Of a DNA stretch of 38,033 nt, positions 1 to 9,008 are shown in pieces (position 1 is the stretch's first letter; each line of letters starts with the position of its first letter). The translations under genes were made by a program, and so were the position numbers. Below the pieces are notes generated by a model, which was not told the DNA's origin, did not search any database, and saw only the letters and a list, made by a program, of their open reading frames with translations. Source of the stretch: Gammaproteobacteria bacterium (GTDB lineage Bacteria > Pseudomonadota > Gammaproteobacteria > Steroidobacterales > Steroidobacteraceae); assembly GCA_027366635.1 (NCBI GenBank), contig DAHXNE010000048.1, positions 1 through 38,033 of the forward strand. Direction: 5' to 3'.

Positions 1-1
1 T

Positions 2-421
2 CAGCCGCGCATCCTGCTGTCGATGGCCGACGACGGCCTGCTGCCGCCGGCCATGAGCCGCTGTCATCCGCGCTTCAAGACCCCTTACGTGTCGACGGCG
101 ATCACGGGTATCGGCGCGGCGCTGATCGCCGCGGTCTTTCCCCTCGATGTGCTGGCGGATCTGATCTCGATCGGCATCCTGTTGGCGTTTGCGGTCGTGT
201 GCATCGGCGTTCTGGTCATGCGCCACACCCGTCCGGACGTGCATCGCCCGTTCCGGGTCCCGTGGGCGGCGGTGCTGTGCCCGCTCGGGGCGGGCGTGTG
301 TCTGGTCATGACCTATTTTCTCTCGGATGCGACCTGGATCCGGCTGGTGGTCTGGACGTTCTTGGGGGGGATGATCTACGTTCTGTACGGATTCAAGCAC
401 AGCAAGCTACGGTCCCGATGA
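2..421 (+). CDS. APC-superfamily amino acid permease, C-terminal part (partial)
   Basis: The 5' end lies outside the window; the frame is open from base 2 to the TGA at 419-421, giving about 139 residues. The visible part begins with a QPRILLSMADDGLLP segment, typical of the cytoplasmic loop of cationic amino acid transporter (CAT/YfnA-like) APC permeases. Four hydrophobic stretches follow (around STAITGIGAALIAAVF, LISIGILLAFAVVCIGVLV, VLCPLGAGVCLVMTYF and LVVWTFLGGMIYVLYGF), separated by a basic loop with the HRPFRVPW signature common at the end of this family. It would move amino acids or polyamine precursors across the inner membrane. Its stop codon overlaps the ATG of the agmatine deiminase gene (ATGA), so the two are translationally coupled and the substrate may be arginine or agmatine. 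That substrate is inferred from context only. Confidence 0.85.
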   Translation, partial: QPRILLSMADDGLLPPAMSRCHPRFKTPYVSTAITGIGAALIAAVFPLDVLADLISIGILLAFAVVCIGVLVMRHTRPDVHRPFRVPWAAVLCPLGAGVCLVMTYFLSDATWIRLVVWTFLGGMIYVLYGFKHSKLRSR

Positions 422-1575
422 GCGTGCCGGAGGCTGACGTGCTGGCGGGGACTCCGGCCGCCGACGGCTGGTGGATGCCGGCGGAGTTCGAGCCGCACGA
501 GCGCTGCTGGATGCTCTGGCCAGAGCGGCCGGACAACTGGCGCGAGGGGGCGGGTCCGGCGCAGGCGGCTTTCGCGGCGGTGGCCGCCGCGATCGCGCGC
601 TTCGAGCCGGTGTCGGTCGGCGTCTCGGCGCCGCAGCTGGCGGTGGCGCGCGCGCTGCTGCCGGACCGGGTCGCGGTCCATGTCGTGGCGCACGACGACT
701 GTTGGATGCGCGATGTGGGGCCGACCTATCTGGTGAGCGGGCGGCCGGCGCTGCGCGGCGTGCATTGGCGCTTCAACGCCTGGGGCGGGCTCGACGGCGG
801 GCTCTACCACCCCTGGGATCGCGACGAGCGGGTGGCCCTGGAGGTGCTCGCTTACGAAGGCCGGGGGCGCTACCGCGCGCCGATCGTGATCGAGGGCGGC
901 GCGATTCACGTGGACGGACAGGGCACGGCGCTGCTCACCGAGGAGTGTGTCCTGAACCCGAACCGCAATCCCGGGATGACGCGCGAGCGCATGGAGACGG
1001 TGCTGCGCGAGTATCTCGGCGTGAAACATTGCATCTGGCTCGGGTTGGGCGTGTACAACGACGAGACGGACGGGCACGTCGACAATCTCGCCTGCTTCCT
1101 CCGACCGGGTAGGGTTTGTCTGCTCTGGACCGACGATCGGGCCGATCCGCAATACGAGCGCTCCCAGGCCGCCTGGGCGCGTCTCGCCGCGGCGCGCGAT
1201 GCGCTCGGCCGCAGACTCGAGATCATCAAGCTGCCGATGCCGGGGCCGCTGTACATGACGGCGGGGGAGGCGCGCGGCATCGAGCCGAGCCCGGCGTGCA
1301 AGCCGCGTCGCGCCGGGGAGCGCCTGGCGGGCAGCTACGTGAATTTCTACTTCGCCAACGGCGGCATCGTGATGCCGCTGCTCGATGCGCGCACCGACGC
1401 TCAGGCGGCCCAGACGCTGCGGCGAGCCTGTCCCGATCGAGAGGTGGTTGGTGTGCCGGCGCGCGAGATCCTGCTCGGCGGCGGCGGCATCCATTGCATC
1501 ACGCAGCAGGTGCCCGATCCGCGCGCCGCACGCGTCCGGCCCGACTCACTCGCCGTCGGCGCCGGTGGACCGTAG
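418..1575 (+). CDS. aguA: agmatine deiminase (agmatine iminohydrolase)
   Basis: A 385-residue protein, normal size for the agmatine deiminase branch of the guanidino-group-modifying (pentein-fold) enzymes, which convert agmatine to N-carbamoylputrescine plus ammonia. Visible signatures are WWMPAEFEPHERCWMLWPER at the N terminus, the DDCWMRDVGPTY segment, NAWGGLDGG, the ETDGHVDN catalytic His/Asp segment and the C-terminal GGGGIHCITQQ, whose Cys360 is the expected nucleophile. The start at 418 is chosen because it overlaps the permease stop (ATGA) and gives the family's usual N terminus; the frame is open further upstream but that part does not match the family. The last 30 bp overlap the end of the convergent ammonia-lyase gene. 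The usual partner aguB (N-carbamoylputrescine amidohydrolase) is not in the window. Confidence 0.93.
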   Translation: MSVPEADVLAGTPAADGWWMPAEFEPHERCWMLWPERPDNWREGAGPAQAAFAAVAAAIARFEPVSVGVSAPQLAVARALLPDRVAVHVVAHDDCWMRDVGPTYLVSGRPALRGVHWRFNAWGGLDGGLYHPWDRDERVALEVLAYEGRGRYRAPIVIEGGAIHVDGQGTALLTEECVLNPNRNPGMTRERMETVLREYLGVKHCIWLGLGVYNDETDGHVDNLACFLRPGRVCLLWTDDRADPQYERSQAAWARLAAARDALGRRLEIIKLPMPGPLYMTAGEARGIEPSPACKPRRAGERLAGSYVNFYFANGGIVMPLLDARTDAQAAQTLRRACPDREVVGVPAREILLGGGGIHCITQQVPDPRAARVRPDSLAVGAGGP

Positions 1576-2559
1576 GGGTGTGCCTTCGCGCGAGATGCCC
1601 GCCAGCAGTGCCGCATAGCGCTCACGGTCGATGTTGCCGCCGGAGACAATGATCCCGACGCGCTGGCCCCGGATATCGAGCCCGCCGCCGAATGCGGCCG
1701 CAACCGCCAGCGCCCCCGTCGGCTCGATGACGATCTTCATGCGTTCGGCACAGAACGCCATGGCGGCCACCAGCTGCGCGTCGCTCACCGTGACGATGGC
1801 GCGGACGTGCGCCTGGATCACCGGAAACGTGTGCTGGCCCAAATGTTGGGTCTGGGCGCCGTCGGCGATCGTGTCGGGTGTCTCGATGTGCACGATGCGT
1901 CCGGCGCGCAGGCTCTGGCGGCCGTCGTCGCCCGCCTCGGGCTCGACCCCGATCACGGTGCAGCGCGGACAGAGCGCGCGCGCCGCGACGGCGCAGCCGG
2001 AAAGCAGTCCGCCGCCGCCGAGCGGTGCCAGCAACACGTCGAGGGGTCCGGCCTGCTCGATGAGCTCACAGGCCGCGGTGCCCTGGCCCGCCATGATGTC
2101 GGGATGATCGTAGGGTGGGATGAGCGTCAGGCCCCGTTGCGTGGCCAGGCGCCGGCCGATCGCCTCGCGGTCCTCGCGATAGCGATCGTAGAGCACGACC
2201 TCGCCACCGTAGTCCCGCGTGGCCGCGAGCTTGCCGCGCGGGGCGTCCCGCGGCATCACGATGACCGCGTGGCTGCCGAGCCGCCGGCAGGCCAGCGCGA
2301 TCGCCTGGGCGTGGTTGCCCGAAGAGTAGGCGACCACCCCCGCGGCCCGCTGTGCCGGATCGAGCCGGGCCACGGCGTTGTAGGCGCCGCGGAACTTGAA
2401 CGCGCCCATGCGCTGGAAGTTTTCGCACTTGAAGTAGAGGCGCGCGCCGGTCAGCCCGTCGGCGGTGGACGAGGTGAGCACGGGTGTGCGGTGCGCCACG
2501 CCATCGAGCCGGCGGCGCGCGGTCTCGATGGCGGGAAAGTCCAGGGCGAGGCCGCTCAT
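1546..2559 (-). CDS. PLP-dependent serine/threonine dehydratase family, probably threo-3-hydroxyaspartate ammonia-lyase
   Basis: 337 residues of the fold-type II PLP family. The lysine forming the internal aldimine is Lys55 in the QRMGAFKFRGAYNA segment. The cofactor phosphate loop is the later PLGGGGLLSG, and SSGNHAQA is the conserved Asn loop. The GAFKFRGA variant, the MPRDAPRGK loop and the IPPYDHPDIMAGQGT segment fit the threo-3-hydroxyaspartate ammonia-lyase / serine racemase subgroup better than biosynthetic IlvA, and there is no C-terminal ACT domain. The exact substrate cannot be fixed by eye; serine racemase or L-threo-hydroxyaspartate ammonia-lyase are the alternatives. The ATG at 2559 sits 13 bp behind the pirin stop, so the two genes probably form an operon. 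The 3' end overlaps the convergent aguA by 30 bp. Confidence 0.85.
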   Translation of the reverse strand: MSGLALDFPAIETARRRLDGVAHRTPVLTSSTADGLTGARLYFKCENFQRMGAFKFRGAYNAVARLDPAQRAAGVVAYSSGNHAQAIALACRRLGSHAVIVMPRDAPRGKLAATRDYGGEVVLYDRYREDREAIGRRLATQRGLTLIPPYDHPDIMAGQGTAACELIEQAGPLDVLLAPLGGGGLLSGCAVAARALCPRCTVIGVEPEAGDDGRQSLRAGRIVHIETPDTIADGAQTQHLGQHTFPVIQAHVRAIVTVSDAQLVAAMAFCAERMKIVIEPTGALAVAAAFGGGLDIRGQRVGIIVSGGNIDRERYAALLAGISREGTPLRSTGADGE

Positions 2560-2572
2560 GCCCGGCCCGCAG

Positions 2573-3493
2573 TCAGATCGACTCCGGCAACGGGATGAAC
2601 TCCAGCTCGTCGCCGGGTACCTTCGGGAAGCGGCCCTCGCGCCAGTCGCGCTTGGCCTGCTCGATTCGTTCCAGGGAGCTTGCGACGAAGTTCCAGTAGA
2701 TGTGGCGCTCACCCACCGGCTCGCCGCCGAGCAGCACGAGCCGGGCGCCGTTGGTGGTGCGCAGCGCGGCAGGCGCCCCGGCGGCGAACACCAGCATCCG
2801 ACCCGGACCGGCACGCTCGCGCCCGCACGTGACATCGCCTTGCACGACGTAGGCGGCCCGCTCGGTGTACTCGTCGGTGACGGGAAACTCCGCTGCGGCC
2901 AAGAGCGAAACATCGGCATAGAACAGTGGCGAGAAGATCTTGACGGGAGCGCGGCGTCCGTAGGCCTCCCCGGCGAGGAGCCGGACCTCGGCGCCGGCGC
3001 GCTCGAGGGTGGGCAGCGTCTCGGCGGCGTGGTGATGGAATTGCGGAGCCGTCTCCTCGTGCTGCGTGGGCAGAGCGACCCACAGCTGCAGACCATTCAG
3101 GCGTGCGCCCCGGGTCCGCTGCTCGGGCCCGGTGCGCTCGGAGTGCACGATGCCGGCGCCGGCGGTCATCCAATTGACGTCGCCGGGCCGGATCGGCTGC
3201 TGCGATCCGAGGCTGTCACGGTGGATGATCTCGCCCTCGAACAGGTACGTGACCGTGGCGAGCCCGATGTGCGGATGCGGACGGACATCGAGGCCGCTGC
3301 CGGCCGGCAGCGCCGCCGGGCCCATGTGATCGAAGAAGATGAAGGGGCCGACCATGCGGCGCGTCGCCGAGGGCAACACCCGCCCGACCGTCAATCCACC
3401 GATGTCGTGGGATCGTGCCTCGAGAATCGTCGTGAGCTCGGCCGTTGTCGGCGAACCGGCGTGGACCGCCCCGGCTGTGGGCAAGGGACTCAT
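2573..3493 (-). CDS. pirin family protein
   Basis: 306 residues, normal for bacterial pirins: bicupin proteins with one Fe-type metal site in the N-terminal cupin, some acting as quercetin dioxygenases or redox-sensitive regulators. The metal-binding pattern is intact: [18 protein letters not shown] gives His73 and His75, and [12 protein letters not shown] gives His117 and Glu119. The C-terminal cupin with [18 protein letters not shown] is also typical. The start at 3493 gives the family's short leader before the [26 protein letters not shown] block. It is the first gene of a two-gene minus-strand unit with the ammonia-lyase and is divergent from the hydroxyacid dehydrogenase 73 bp away, so the two units may share a control region. 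The cellular role is unknown. Confidence 0.92.
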   Translation of the reverse strand: MSPLPTAGAVHAGSPTTAELTTILEARSHDIGGLTVGRVLPSATRRMVGPFIFFDHMGPAALPAGSGLDVRPHPHIGLATVTYLFEGEIIHRDSLGSQQPIRPGDVNWMTAGAGIVHSERTGPEQRTRGARLNGLQLWVALPTQHEETAPQFHHHAAETLPTLERAGAEVRLLAGEAYGRRAPVKIFSPLFYADVSLLAAAEFPVTDEYTERAAYVVQGDVTCGRERAGPGRMLVFAAGAPAALRTTNGARLVLLGGEPVGERHIYWNFVASSLERIEQAKRDWREGRFPKVPGDELEFIPLPESI

Positions 3494-3566
3494 ACGCTCC
3501 CGCCTCGGGAACCGCTGGAGGGGAGTGATGCTAGCATGGCGCGCAGCGCACCAATGGAGGCGGATC

Positions 3567-4436
3567 ATGAACATCGGATTCATCGGGCTGGGGAACATGG
3601 GTGGCGCCATCGCCGCGCGGCTGATCGCGGCGGGACATTCGGTGACGGTGTGGAATCGCTCGCCGGAGCCGGCCCGCCGGCTTGCCGAGCAGGGAGCCAC
3701 TGCGGTTGCGACCGCGCGCGAGGCGTGCGCCGCCCCGGTGGTGTTCTCGATCTTGAGCGACGATCGGGCGGTGCGCGAGGTGCTGCTCGATGCCGCGCTC
3801 CCGGCCAAGCCAGGCAGCGTGCACGTCAACATGGCCACGATCTCGCCGGATCTCAGCGACGAGCTCGCCGAGCGGCTGGGCGATCAAGGCTGCGCCTACA
3901 TTGCCGCGCCGGTCCTGGGCCGGCCCGATGTCGCGGCGGCAGGCAAGCTCAACATCGTCGCGGCCGGTCCGGCGGCCGATCTCGATCGCGTGCAGCCCCT
4001 GTTGGACTCGATCGGGCAGAGGACCTGGCGGTTCGGCGAGCGCGCCGCCCAGGCGAACGTCGTCAAGCTTGCCATGAACTTCATGCTGGCCGCGGCGATC
4101 GAGTCGATGGGCGAGGCGGCGTCGCTGGGCAGCGGCTACGGCATCGAGCCGGGCAAGCTGTTCGAGCTGGTGAGCCAGACGTTCTTTCCCGGGCCGGTGT
4201 ATCAGGGCTACGGGCGGCTGATCGCGGCGGCCCGCGACGAGCCGGCCGGATTCAGGGCGCGGCTCGGGCTGAAGGACGTGAGGTTGGCGCTCGCGGCGGC
4301 CGAGGCGGTGAACGCCCCGATGCCGTTCGCGAGCCTGATACGCGACGCCATGCTCGAGGCGCTTGCCCACGGAGAGGGCGAGAAGGAGTTTGGCGTCGTG
4401 TTGGGCCGCTCGGCGATGCGCCGCGCGGGGCGGTAG
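3567..4436 (+). CDS. NAD(P)-dependent beta-hydroxyacid dehydrogenase (3-hydroxyisobutyrate dehydrogenase / GLYR family)
   Basis: 289 residues with the standard two-domain layout. The N-terminal Rossmann fold starts [19 protein letters not shown] (GxGxxG). The substrate-binding [15 protein letters not shown] segment replaces the more usual PVSGG, and the catalytic Lys167 lies in NVVKLAMNF. The helical C-terminal half includes the GPVYQGYG and [11 protein letters not shown] segments seen in the glyoxylate/succinic-semialdehyde reductase branch. The altered PVSGG motif and the C-terminal part suggest a glyoxylate-reductase-like or uncharacterised member rather than a true 3-hydroxyisobutyrate dehydrogenase (valine catabolism), although the bkd operon 17 kb away makes the latter worth considering. 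The start is fixed by GGAGG at 3556-3560, six bases before the ATG. Confidence 0.88.
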   Translation: MNIGFIGLGNMGGAIAARLIAAGHSVTVWNRSPEPARRLAEQGATAVATAREACAAPVVFSILSDDRAVREVLLDAALPAKPGSVHVNMATISPDLSDELAERLGDQGCAYIAAPVLGRPDVAAAGKLNIVAAGPAADLDRVQPLLDSIGQRTWRFGERAAQANVVKLAMNFMLAAAIESMGEAASLGSGYGIEPGKLFELVSQTFFPGPVYQGYGRLIAAARDEPAGFRARLGLKDVRLALAAAEAVNAPMPFASLIRDAMLEALAHGEGEKEFGVVLGRSAMRRAGR

Positions 4437-4496
4437 CGCTCGCGAGTCGCCGGACGATCGTTTGCGCGCTCCGAGACCGCAGTGCGCCGGTGAGCG

Positions 4497-5237
4497 TCAC
4501 AGCAGGCGCGCGGCCTCGTCGAGCCAGGTGCGCTGCGCCCGGCGATAGTGCGAGGGCGCCAGGCGCGCCTGCTCGAGCAGCTCGCGCGCCACCTTGCGCG
4601 CCTCCTCTCGCTGTCCCTGCCGCTCCAGCAGCTGCGCGTAGCGCACCGCCGCCTGGGCGCCGGGGTAGGCGTGCGCCAGGGTGCGATACTCTTCCAACGC
4701 GCGTTGCACGCTGCCCTCGGCTTCGAGCGAGCGCGCATACAGCAGGTGCCGCTCCGGGGAGTTGAAGTCCGGATTGTGGAGCATGAGCGCCTCGAGGGTC
4801 GAGCGGGCGGCGGACGCTTCGCCGTTGCCGAACTGCGCGCGCGCCAGACCGAGCATCAGATTCGGGTCGTATTCGTACAGGCCGGTCAGCGTCTGGCGGT
4901 ACTGCTCGGCCGACTCGGCATAGCGGCCGTGCCGGGCCAGCTCATCGGCGTAGCGCTGGCGGCTCGCCACATTGCCGGTGAGCTCGGCTTCCTGCTGGAA
5001 CCGGCGCAGATCCCCGAACGGATCGATGGCCTTCTTCAGCCCGCGCGCGGCGCGGTGCCCAGACCGCCCGCGCACCAGCTCCGGCAAGAGCTCCACCGCG
5101 GTATAGGCCAGGGCCCCCAGCAGAGGCAGGAACAACATCACGAAGACCCAGATCCAGCTGCGCCCGGTCTTGATGCAATGGATGATCAAGGCGATCGAGA
5201 GGATGTAGGGGAGCGCGGCGTACAGCAGATACGTCAT
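4497..5237 (-). CDS. membrane-anchored tetratricopeptide repeat protein with PLDc_N-like N terminus
   Basis: 246 residues. The first ~55 form two hydrophobic helices (LYAALPYILSIALIIHCIK and SWIWVFVMLFLPLLGALAYTAVEL) joined by a short GRSW turn. This is the arrangement of the PLDc_N (cardiolipin synthase N-terminal) anchor, but no phospholipase D HKD motif follows. From about residue 90 onward there are three to four TPR-type helical pairs, recognisable by ADELARHGRYAESAEQYR, LGLARAQFGNGEASAARSTL, LLYARSLEAEGSVQRALEEY and VRYAQLLERQGQREEARKV. It is probably an inner-membrane protein with a cytoplasmic TPR scaffold for unidentified partners. It is divergent from the patatin autotransporter gene 120 bp away and stands alone on its strand. 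Confidence 0.8.
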   Translation of the reverse strand: MTYLLYAALPYILSIALIIHCIKTGRSWIWVFVMLFLPLLGALAYTAVELLPELVRGRSGHRAARGLKKAIDPFGDLRRFQQEAELTGNVASRQRYADELARHGRYAESAEQYRQTLTGLYEYDPNLMLGLARAQFGNGEASAARSTLEALMLHNPDFNSPERHLLYARSLEAEGSVQRALEEYRTLAHAYPGAQAAVRYAQLLERQGQREEARKVARELLEQARLAPSHYRRAQRTWLDEAARLL

Positions 5238-5357
5238 GGAGCCTGATATCCTACCGCATCGGGCCTGCCGTATCGCGCTGCCGTCCGTTGCGGACGGGAT
5301 GGGGCTGGATGCTGGTATTCTCGCCCGAATCGCTGCCTTTTCTCGCCGGAACACTGA

Positions 5358-7697
5358 ATGAAGCGCTCGGAGACGGCCGGCATTCGGCTCGGGGTGCTGG
5401 GTCTTGTGGTTTGCCTTTGGCTTGCGCCCGCGGCGCACGCCACGGCGCCAACGGCCTCGGCCTGTCCTTCTGCGGCCGTGCGTTGCCGCCCGGCGCTTCC
5501 CGCGGGGGTGTACGTCACCGATCCGGACGCGTTGCGGCCCGGCGCGGCGCGCCGCCCGCGTATCGGCTTGGTTCTGTCCGGTGGTGGGGCCCGCGGCATT
5601 GCCCAGATCGGCGTGCTCGAGGTGCTGCAGAAGCTGCGGGTGCCGATCGACGCGATCGCCGGCACGAGCATGGGGGCGGTGGTTGGCGGCCTGTACGCAA
5701 GCGGCCTGACGGCCCGGCAGATCGCCGCGATGGTGCGCTCGCTCAATTGGCGGGAGGCGTTCCGCGATCAGCCGCCGCGACAGGATCTCACCCTGCGACG
5801 CAAGGAGGAGGATGAGAACTTCCTGGTCCATTTCCGCATCGGGGTCAAGAACTGGCATCTGGTGTTTCCCCAGGGGTTGATCGAGGGGCAGAGCCTGACC
5901 GAGTTGCTGCGCCGCCTGACGCTGCCCGTCGCCCGCATCACGAATTTCAACGATTTGCCCACGCCTTTTCGCGCTGTCGCCACCGACCTCGCGACCGGCA
6001 ACGAAGTGGTCATGAGCTCCGGTGATCTGACCAGCGCCATGCGCGCCAGCATGTCGGCGCCGGGAGTGTTCGCGCCCGTGCCGCGGGACGGCCGGATGTT
6101 GGTCGATGGCGGCCTGGCGGACAATGTGCCGATCGACGTCGCTCGCGCGATGGGCGTGAATGTGCTGATCGTGGTCGACGTGAGCTATCCGCTGCAGCCG
6201 GTTTCGCGGTTGCACGGCGTGGCCGGCATCAGCGCCCAGGCGCTCGCGATCCTGATGGCGCGCAAGTCCGAGCGCGAGCTGGCGACGCTCGGGCCGCACG
6301 ACATACTGATCCGCCCCAAGCTGAAGGGCATCTCCTCGTTCGACTTCGGCAATGTGAACCGGCTGCTCGCCCTCGGGCAGAGCGCGGCCTGGAGGATGCG
6401 CAAGCGGCTCGAGGCGCTCTCGGTGAGCCCTGCGGCGTATCGGCGCTACCAGCGCCGCCGCGCCGCGCTGCGCCGGCCGCCGCCGCGCGTCGCGTTCGTG
6501 GAGGTCGAGACCGGCTCGCGGCAGTTCTCCGCGTCGATCGAACATCTGTTCGACGACATGGTGGGCAAGCGGCTGAATCCCGATGCGATCGCCCGGCGCA
6601 TCACCACGCTGTACGGCCTGGGGGGGCTCGACACGCTCGATTACCAGCTGGTGCGCCGCGGTAGGCGCTATGGGTTGCTGATCGACGCGCGCGGCGCTTC
6701 GATCGGGCCGAACTATCTGCGTTTTGGCTTGAGCCTGCGCGATGACTTCGCGGGCGACGCCACCTACGAGGCGGGAGCCCGCTACGTCATGTCGGAGATT
6801 ACCCGCTCGGGCGGGGCCTGGGTGACGGACGGGGAGATCGGCCAGACCACGCGGCTGGCGAGCGAAGTGTTTGTGCCGTTCTCGAAGTTCTCGGGCTGGT
6901 TCGTCATGCCGCGCGTCTCGGTCCAGGCGAGCGATCTGCCGTATCTGGTCGGCCAGAGCATGCGCGCCGACTATCGCGTGCACACGTTCCGTTACGGCCT
7001 GGATGTCGGCAAGCAGTTCGGCGATTGGGGCGAGGTGCGCGCCGGGGTATACCGCGAGGAGGGGCATTCGCGCCTGAACCTCGGCGACCCCTCCGATCCG
7101 CTGCTGCCGTTCCCGGCGCTGCAGCCGCTTGGCTCGGTGACCTACTTCCTGCGCTTCAGTTACGACACCCTCGACAACATCGATTTTCCGCACTCCGGCG
7201 AGCAGGTGGCGCTGCAGTGGAGCAGCGCGCACCAGGTGATCGGCGGCGAGTCGAGCTACAACCGGGTGACGTTCAATTTCCTGGCGGCGCATACCTGGCG
7301 CGACCGCAACACCGTGGCCTTCTCCGCCTCCGCCGGCAGTCTGCTCAACCGACCCGTCAATCTGGAGATGGAGTTCCCGATTGGCGGCTTTCTCAACCTG
7401 TCGGGGCTGCAGCAGTATTCACTGTATGGGCCGCACTACGGCATCGCCCGCCTGCTGCTGTATCGGGAAATCGACCGCGGCGCGCCGGGTTATCTCGGCG
7501 TGCCGGTGTACCTCGGCATGTCGCTCGAGGCGGGCAACGTGTGGCGGAACATGAGCGACATCCACTGGAGCACGCTGCGCGAGGACCAGAGCATCTTCCT
7601 CGGGCTCGAGACGTTCCTCGGGCCCGTGTATGTCGGTACGGGCTTCGACGACCACGGTGACCAGTCGTTCTACCTGTTCCTCGGCCGGACGTTCTGA
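5358..7697 (+). CDS. patatin-like phospholipase with C-terminal beta-barrel (type Vd autotransporter, PlpD-like)
   Basis: 779 residues. A Sec signal peptide covers about residues 1-29 (charged MKRSE, hydrophobic LGVLGLVVCLWLAP, AHA cleavage site). A patatin domain of about residues 65-260 has the oxyanion loop SGGGARG, nucleophile Ser104 in GTSMG and catalytic Asp250 in VDGGLADN. A POTRA-like segment (about 375-430) follows, then a 16-strand-type Omp85/FhaC barrel ending in aromatic-terminated SFYLFLGRTF, as outer-membrane barrels do. Family knowledge (PlpD of Pseudomonas) makes it an outer-membrane protein that displays or secretes a phospholipase A. Length and domain order match complete members, and the Ser-Asp dyad is intact. 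It is transcribed alone; the small convergent gene behind it starts 24 bp after the stop. Confidence 0.92.
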   Translation: MKRSETAGIRLGVLGLVVCLWLAPAAHATAPTASACPSAAVRCRPALPAGVYVTDPDALRPGAARRPRIGLVLSGGGARGIAQIGVLEVLQKLRVPIDAIAGTSMGAVVGGLYASGLTARQIAAMVRSLNWREAFRDQPPRQDLTLRRKEEDENFLVHFRIGVKNWHLVFPQGLIEGQSLTELLRRLTLPVARITNFNDLPTPFRAVATDLATGNEVVMSSGDLTSAMRASMSAPGVFAPVPRDGRMLVDGGLADNVPIDVARAMGVNVLIVVDVSYPLQPVSRLHGVAGISAQALAILMARKSERELATLGPHDILIRPKLKGISSFDFGNVNRLLALGQSAAWRMRKRLEALSVSPAAYRRYQRRRAALRRPPPRVAFVEVETGSRQFSASIEHLFDDMVGKRLNPDAIARRITTLYGLGGLDTLDYQLVRRGRRYGLLIDARGASIGPNYLRFGLSLRDDFAGDATYEAGARYVMSEITRSGGAWVTDGEIGQTTRLASEVFVPFSKFSGWFVMPRVSVQASDLPYLVGQSMRADYRVHTFRYGLDVGKQFGDWGEVRAGVYREEGHSRLNLGDPSDPLLPFPALQPLGSVTYFLRFSYDTLDNIDFPHSGEQVALQWSSAHQVIGGESSYNRVTFNFLAAHTWRDRNTVAFSASAGSLLNRPVNLEMEFPIGGFLNLSGLQQYSLYGPHYGIARLLLYREIDRGAPGYLGVPVYLGMSLEAGNVWRNMSDIHWSTLREDQSIFLGLETFLGPVYVGTGFDDHGDQSFYLFLGRTF

Positions 7698-7721
7698 GCG
7701 CGGTGGCCGGCGGGAATTCGC

Positions 7722-7988
7722 CTAGATGCCGTGGCTCTCGACCAGGTTCTCGACCTTCTCGAAGCGCAGCGCGGGCTTGTCTCCGGAGCGGGAGTACAGG
7801 TGGCGCCGGCTCATCTCAGCGAGCTGCGCATCGCGCTCGGCCGCGGTGGCGTACCAGTGCAGGCGGTGCCATTCGGGCCCGACGAGCTTGCGAAAGGGAT
7901 CCCCGGACAGCAGGCTGACGCGCACGCCGTAGGGCCGCTGCCGCTCCTCGGGGTCTGTCTTGAGGTTTTGTGACTGACTGATTCCCAT
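7722..7988 (-). CDS. conserved hypothetical protein, 88 aa
   Basis: A short soluble protein without signal peptide, membrane segment or recognised domain. It is basic and charged in the centre, with features such as [40 protein letters not shown] and [10 protein letters not shown]. The composition and in-frame codon bias look like a real gene, and I have an impression of similar small proteins in Xanthomonadales, without a name or function. It is convergent with the patatin gene (24 bp gap) and divergent from msrA, whose ATG is 85 bp away, so their promoters lie in the same short interval. The ATG at 7988 gives the longest product. Confidence 0.6.
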   Translation of the reverse strand: MGISQSQNLKTDPEERQRPYGVRVSLLSGDPFRKLVGPEWHRLHWYATAAERDAQLAEMSRRHLYSRSGDKPALRFEKVENLVESHGI

Positions 7989-8073
7989 GGCGGGCGAAGC
8001 TTACGGCGGCGGCTGCGCCGGGCGCAAGCGGGGCGGGCGGAGGCGGTATCATTCGTCGCGGAGGACACAGACC

Positions 8074-8736
8074 ATGGCGTCAATGCACAAGAGACTCACT
8101 CTGCCTGGTGCCGGCGAGGCGCTGCCTGGCCGTGCCGCCGCGCTCGAGGTTCCCGCCGAGCACTACGTCAACGGCCATCGCGTCGTGCCGCCCTTCCCGG
8201 CGGGGCTGCGCGAGGCGCTGTTCGGGCTCGGCTGCTTCTGGGGCGCCGAGCGGCTGTTCTGGGAAATGCCCGGCGTCTATTCGACCGCCGTTGGGTATGC
8301 GGGCGGTCTGACGCCGAACCCCACGTACCGGGACGTCTGCACTGGCCTGACGGGGCACGCGGAGGTCGTGCGTGTCATCTACGCTCCGGGACGCATCGGC
8401 TACGAGGATCTGCTGAAGGCCTTCTGGGAGTCTCACGACCCGACCCAAGGCATGCGCCAGGGGGGTGACGAAGGCACGCAGTATCGATCCGTCATCTTCA
8501 CTGCGGACGAGGCGCAGCGCGAGGCGGCAGAAGATTCACGGCGCGCGTATCAGGCGCGGCTCACGGCCGCCGGGCTGGGCAGCATCACGACTGAGATCGC
8601 GCCGGCAGCGACGTTCTATTACGCCGAGGCGTATCACCAGCAATACCTGGCGAAGAACCCAGATGGATACTGCGGGCTGGGAGGGTGCGGCGTGCCCTTT
8701 AAATTCGCGCAGTTGCAGCCGGAGGAGAAGGCGTAG
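8074..8736 (+). CDS. msrA: peptide-methionine (S)-S-oxide reductase
   Basis: 220 residues of the long proteobacterial MsrA type. It reduces methionine-S-sulfoxide in free and protein-bound form, with recycling by thioredoxin. The catalytic Cys54 sits in [10 protein letters not shown]. The conserved GYAGG, TGHAEVV, HDPTQ and YHQQYL segments are present, and the C-terminal [12 protein letters not shown] supplies the resolving cysteines. The start at 8074 is chosen because a GGAGGA Shine-Dalgarno (8060-8065) lies eight bases upstream; a second ATG nine bases further in is possible. No MsrB is fused or adjacent. Intergenic DNA of 272 bp follows before the next gene. Confidence 0.96.
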   Translation: MASMHKRLTLPGAGEALPGRAAALEVPAEHYVNGHRVVPPFPAGLREALFGLGCFWGAERLFWEMPGVYSTAVGYAGGLTPNPTYRDVCTGLTGHAEVVRVIYAPGRIGYEDLLKAFWESHDPTQGMRQGGDEGTQYRSVIFTADEAQREAAEDSRRAYQARLTAAGLGSITTEIAPAATFYYAEAYHQQYLAKNPDGYCGLGGCGVPFKFAQLQPEEKA

Positions 8737-9008
8737 ATCGAGCCACACCAAGGTCTGAGTCTTCCCTGGAAATTATGAGGCTCCATGCGACCCGGAGTCG
8801 ACCGGGCGGCACGCGCCTGCGCCGGTCATGGGGCTGATTCTTGGGGATTTCTTGCTTCGGGGGCGAGTATCATCAGCCCCGCCTTGCTGCGATTTTCGAG
8901 GGCTGCAGGAGCTTCGGCGGCTGCGGGCTGGGGTATTCCCATGCGGTCTGACCGGGCGCGCAGCGCGCGAACGGCGGCCGCGATCCACGTGAATCCGAGG
9001 TTCGAATC
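8737..9008. other. intergenic region with a 9-bp inverted repeat
   Basis: No convincing reading frame on either strand. The only structure I see is a perfect 9-bp inverted repeat, GGGGCTGAT at 8830-8838 and ATCAGCCCC at 8872-8880, enclosing 33 bases that can form an inner 5-bp stem (CTTGC/GCGAG with one G-T pair). There is no T-run, so it is not a classical terminator of msrA; it could be a small RNA, an mRNA-end structure or an operator. A GAGG at 8997-9000 is the ribosome-binding site of the following gene. Confidence 0.45.

Noticed and set aside
4497..7292. A very long minus-strand open frame of 931 codons covering the patatin gene
   Set aside because: Only its last 246 codons (the TPR protein) look like protein. 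The rest is an arginine/histidine-rich mirror of the patatin gene, a GC-skew artefact.
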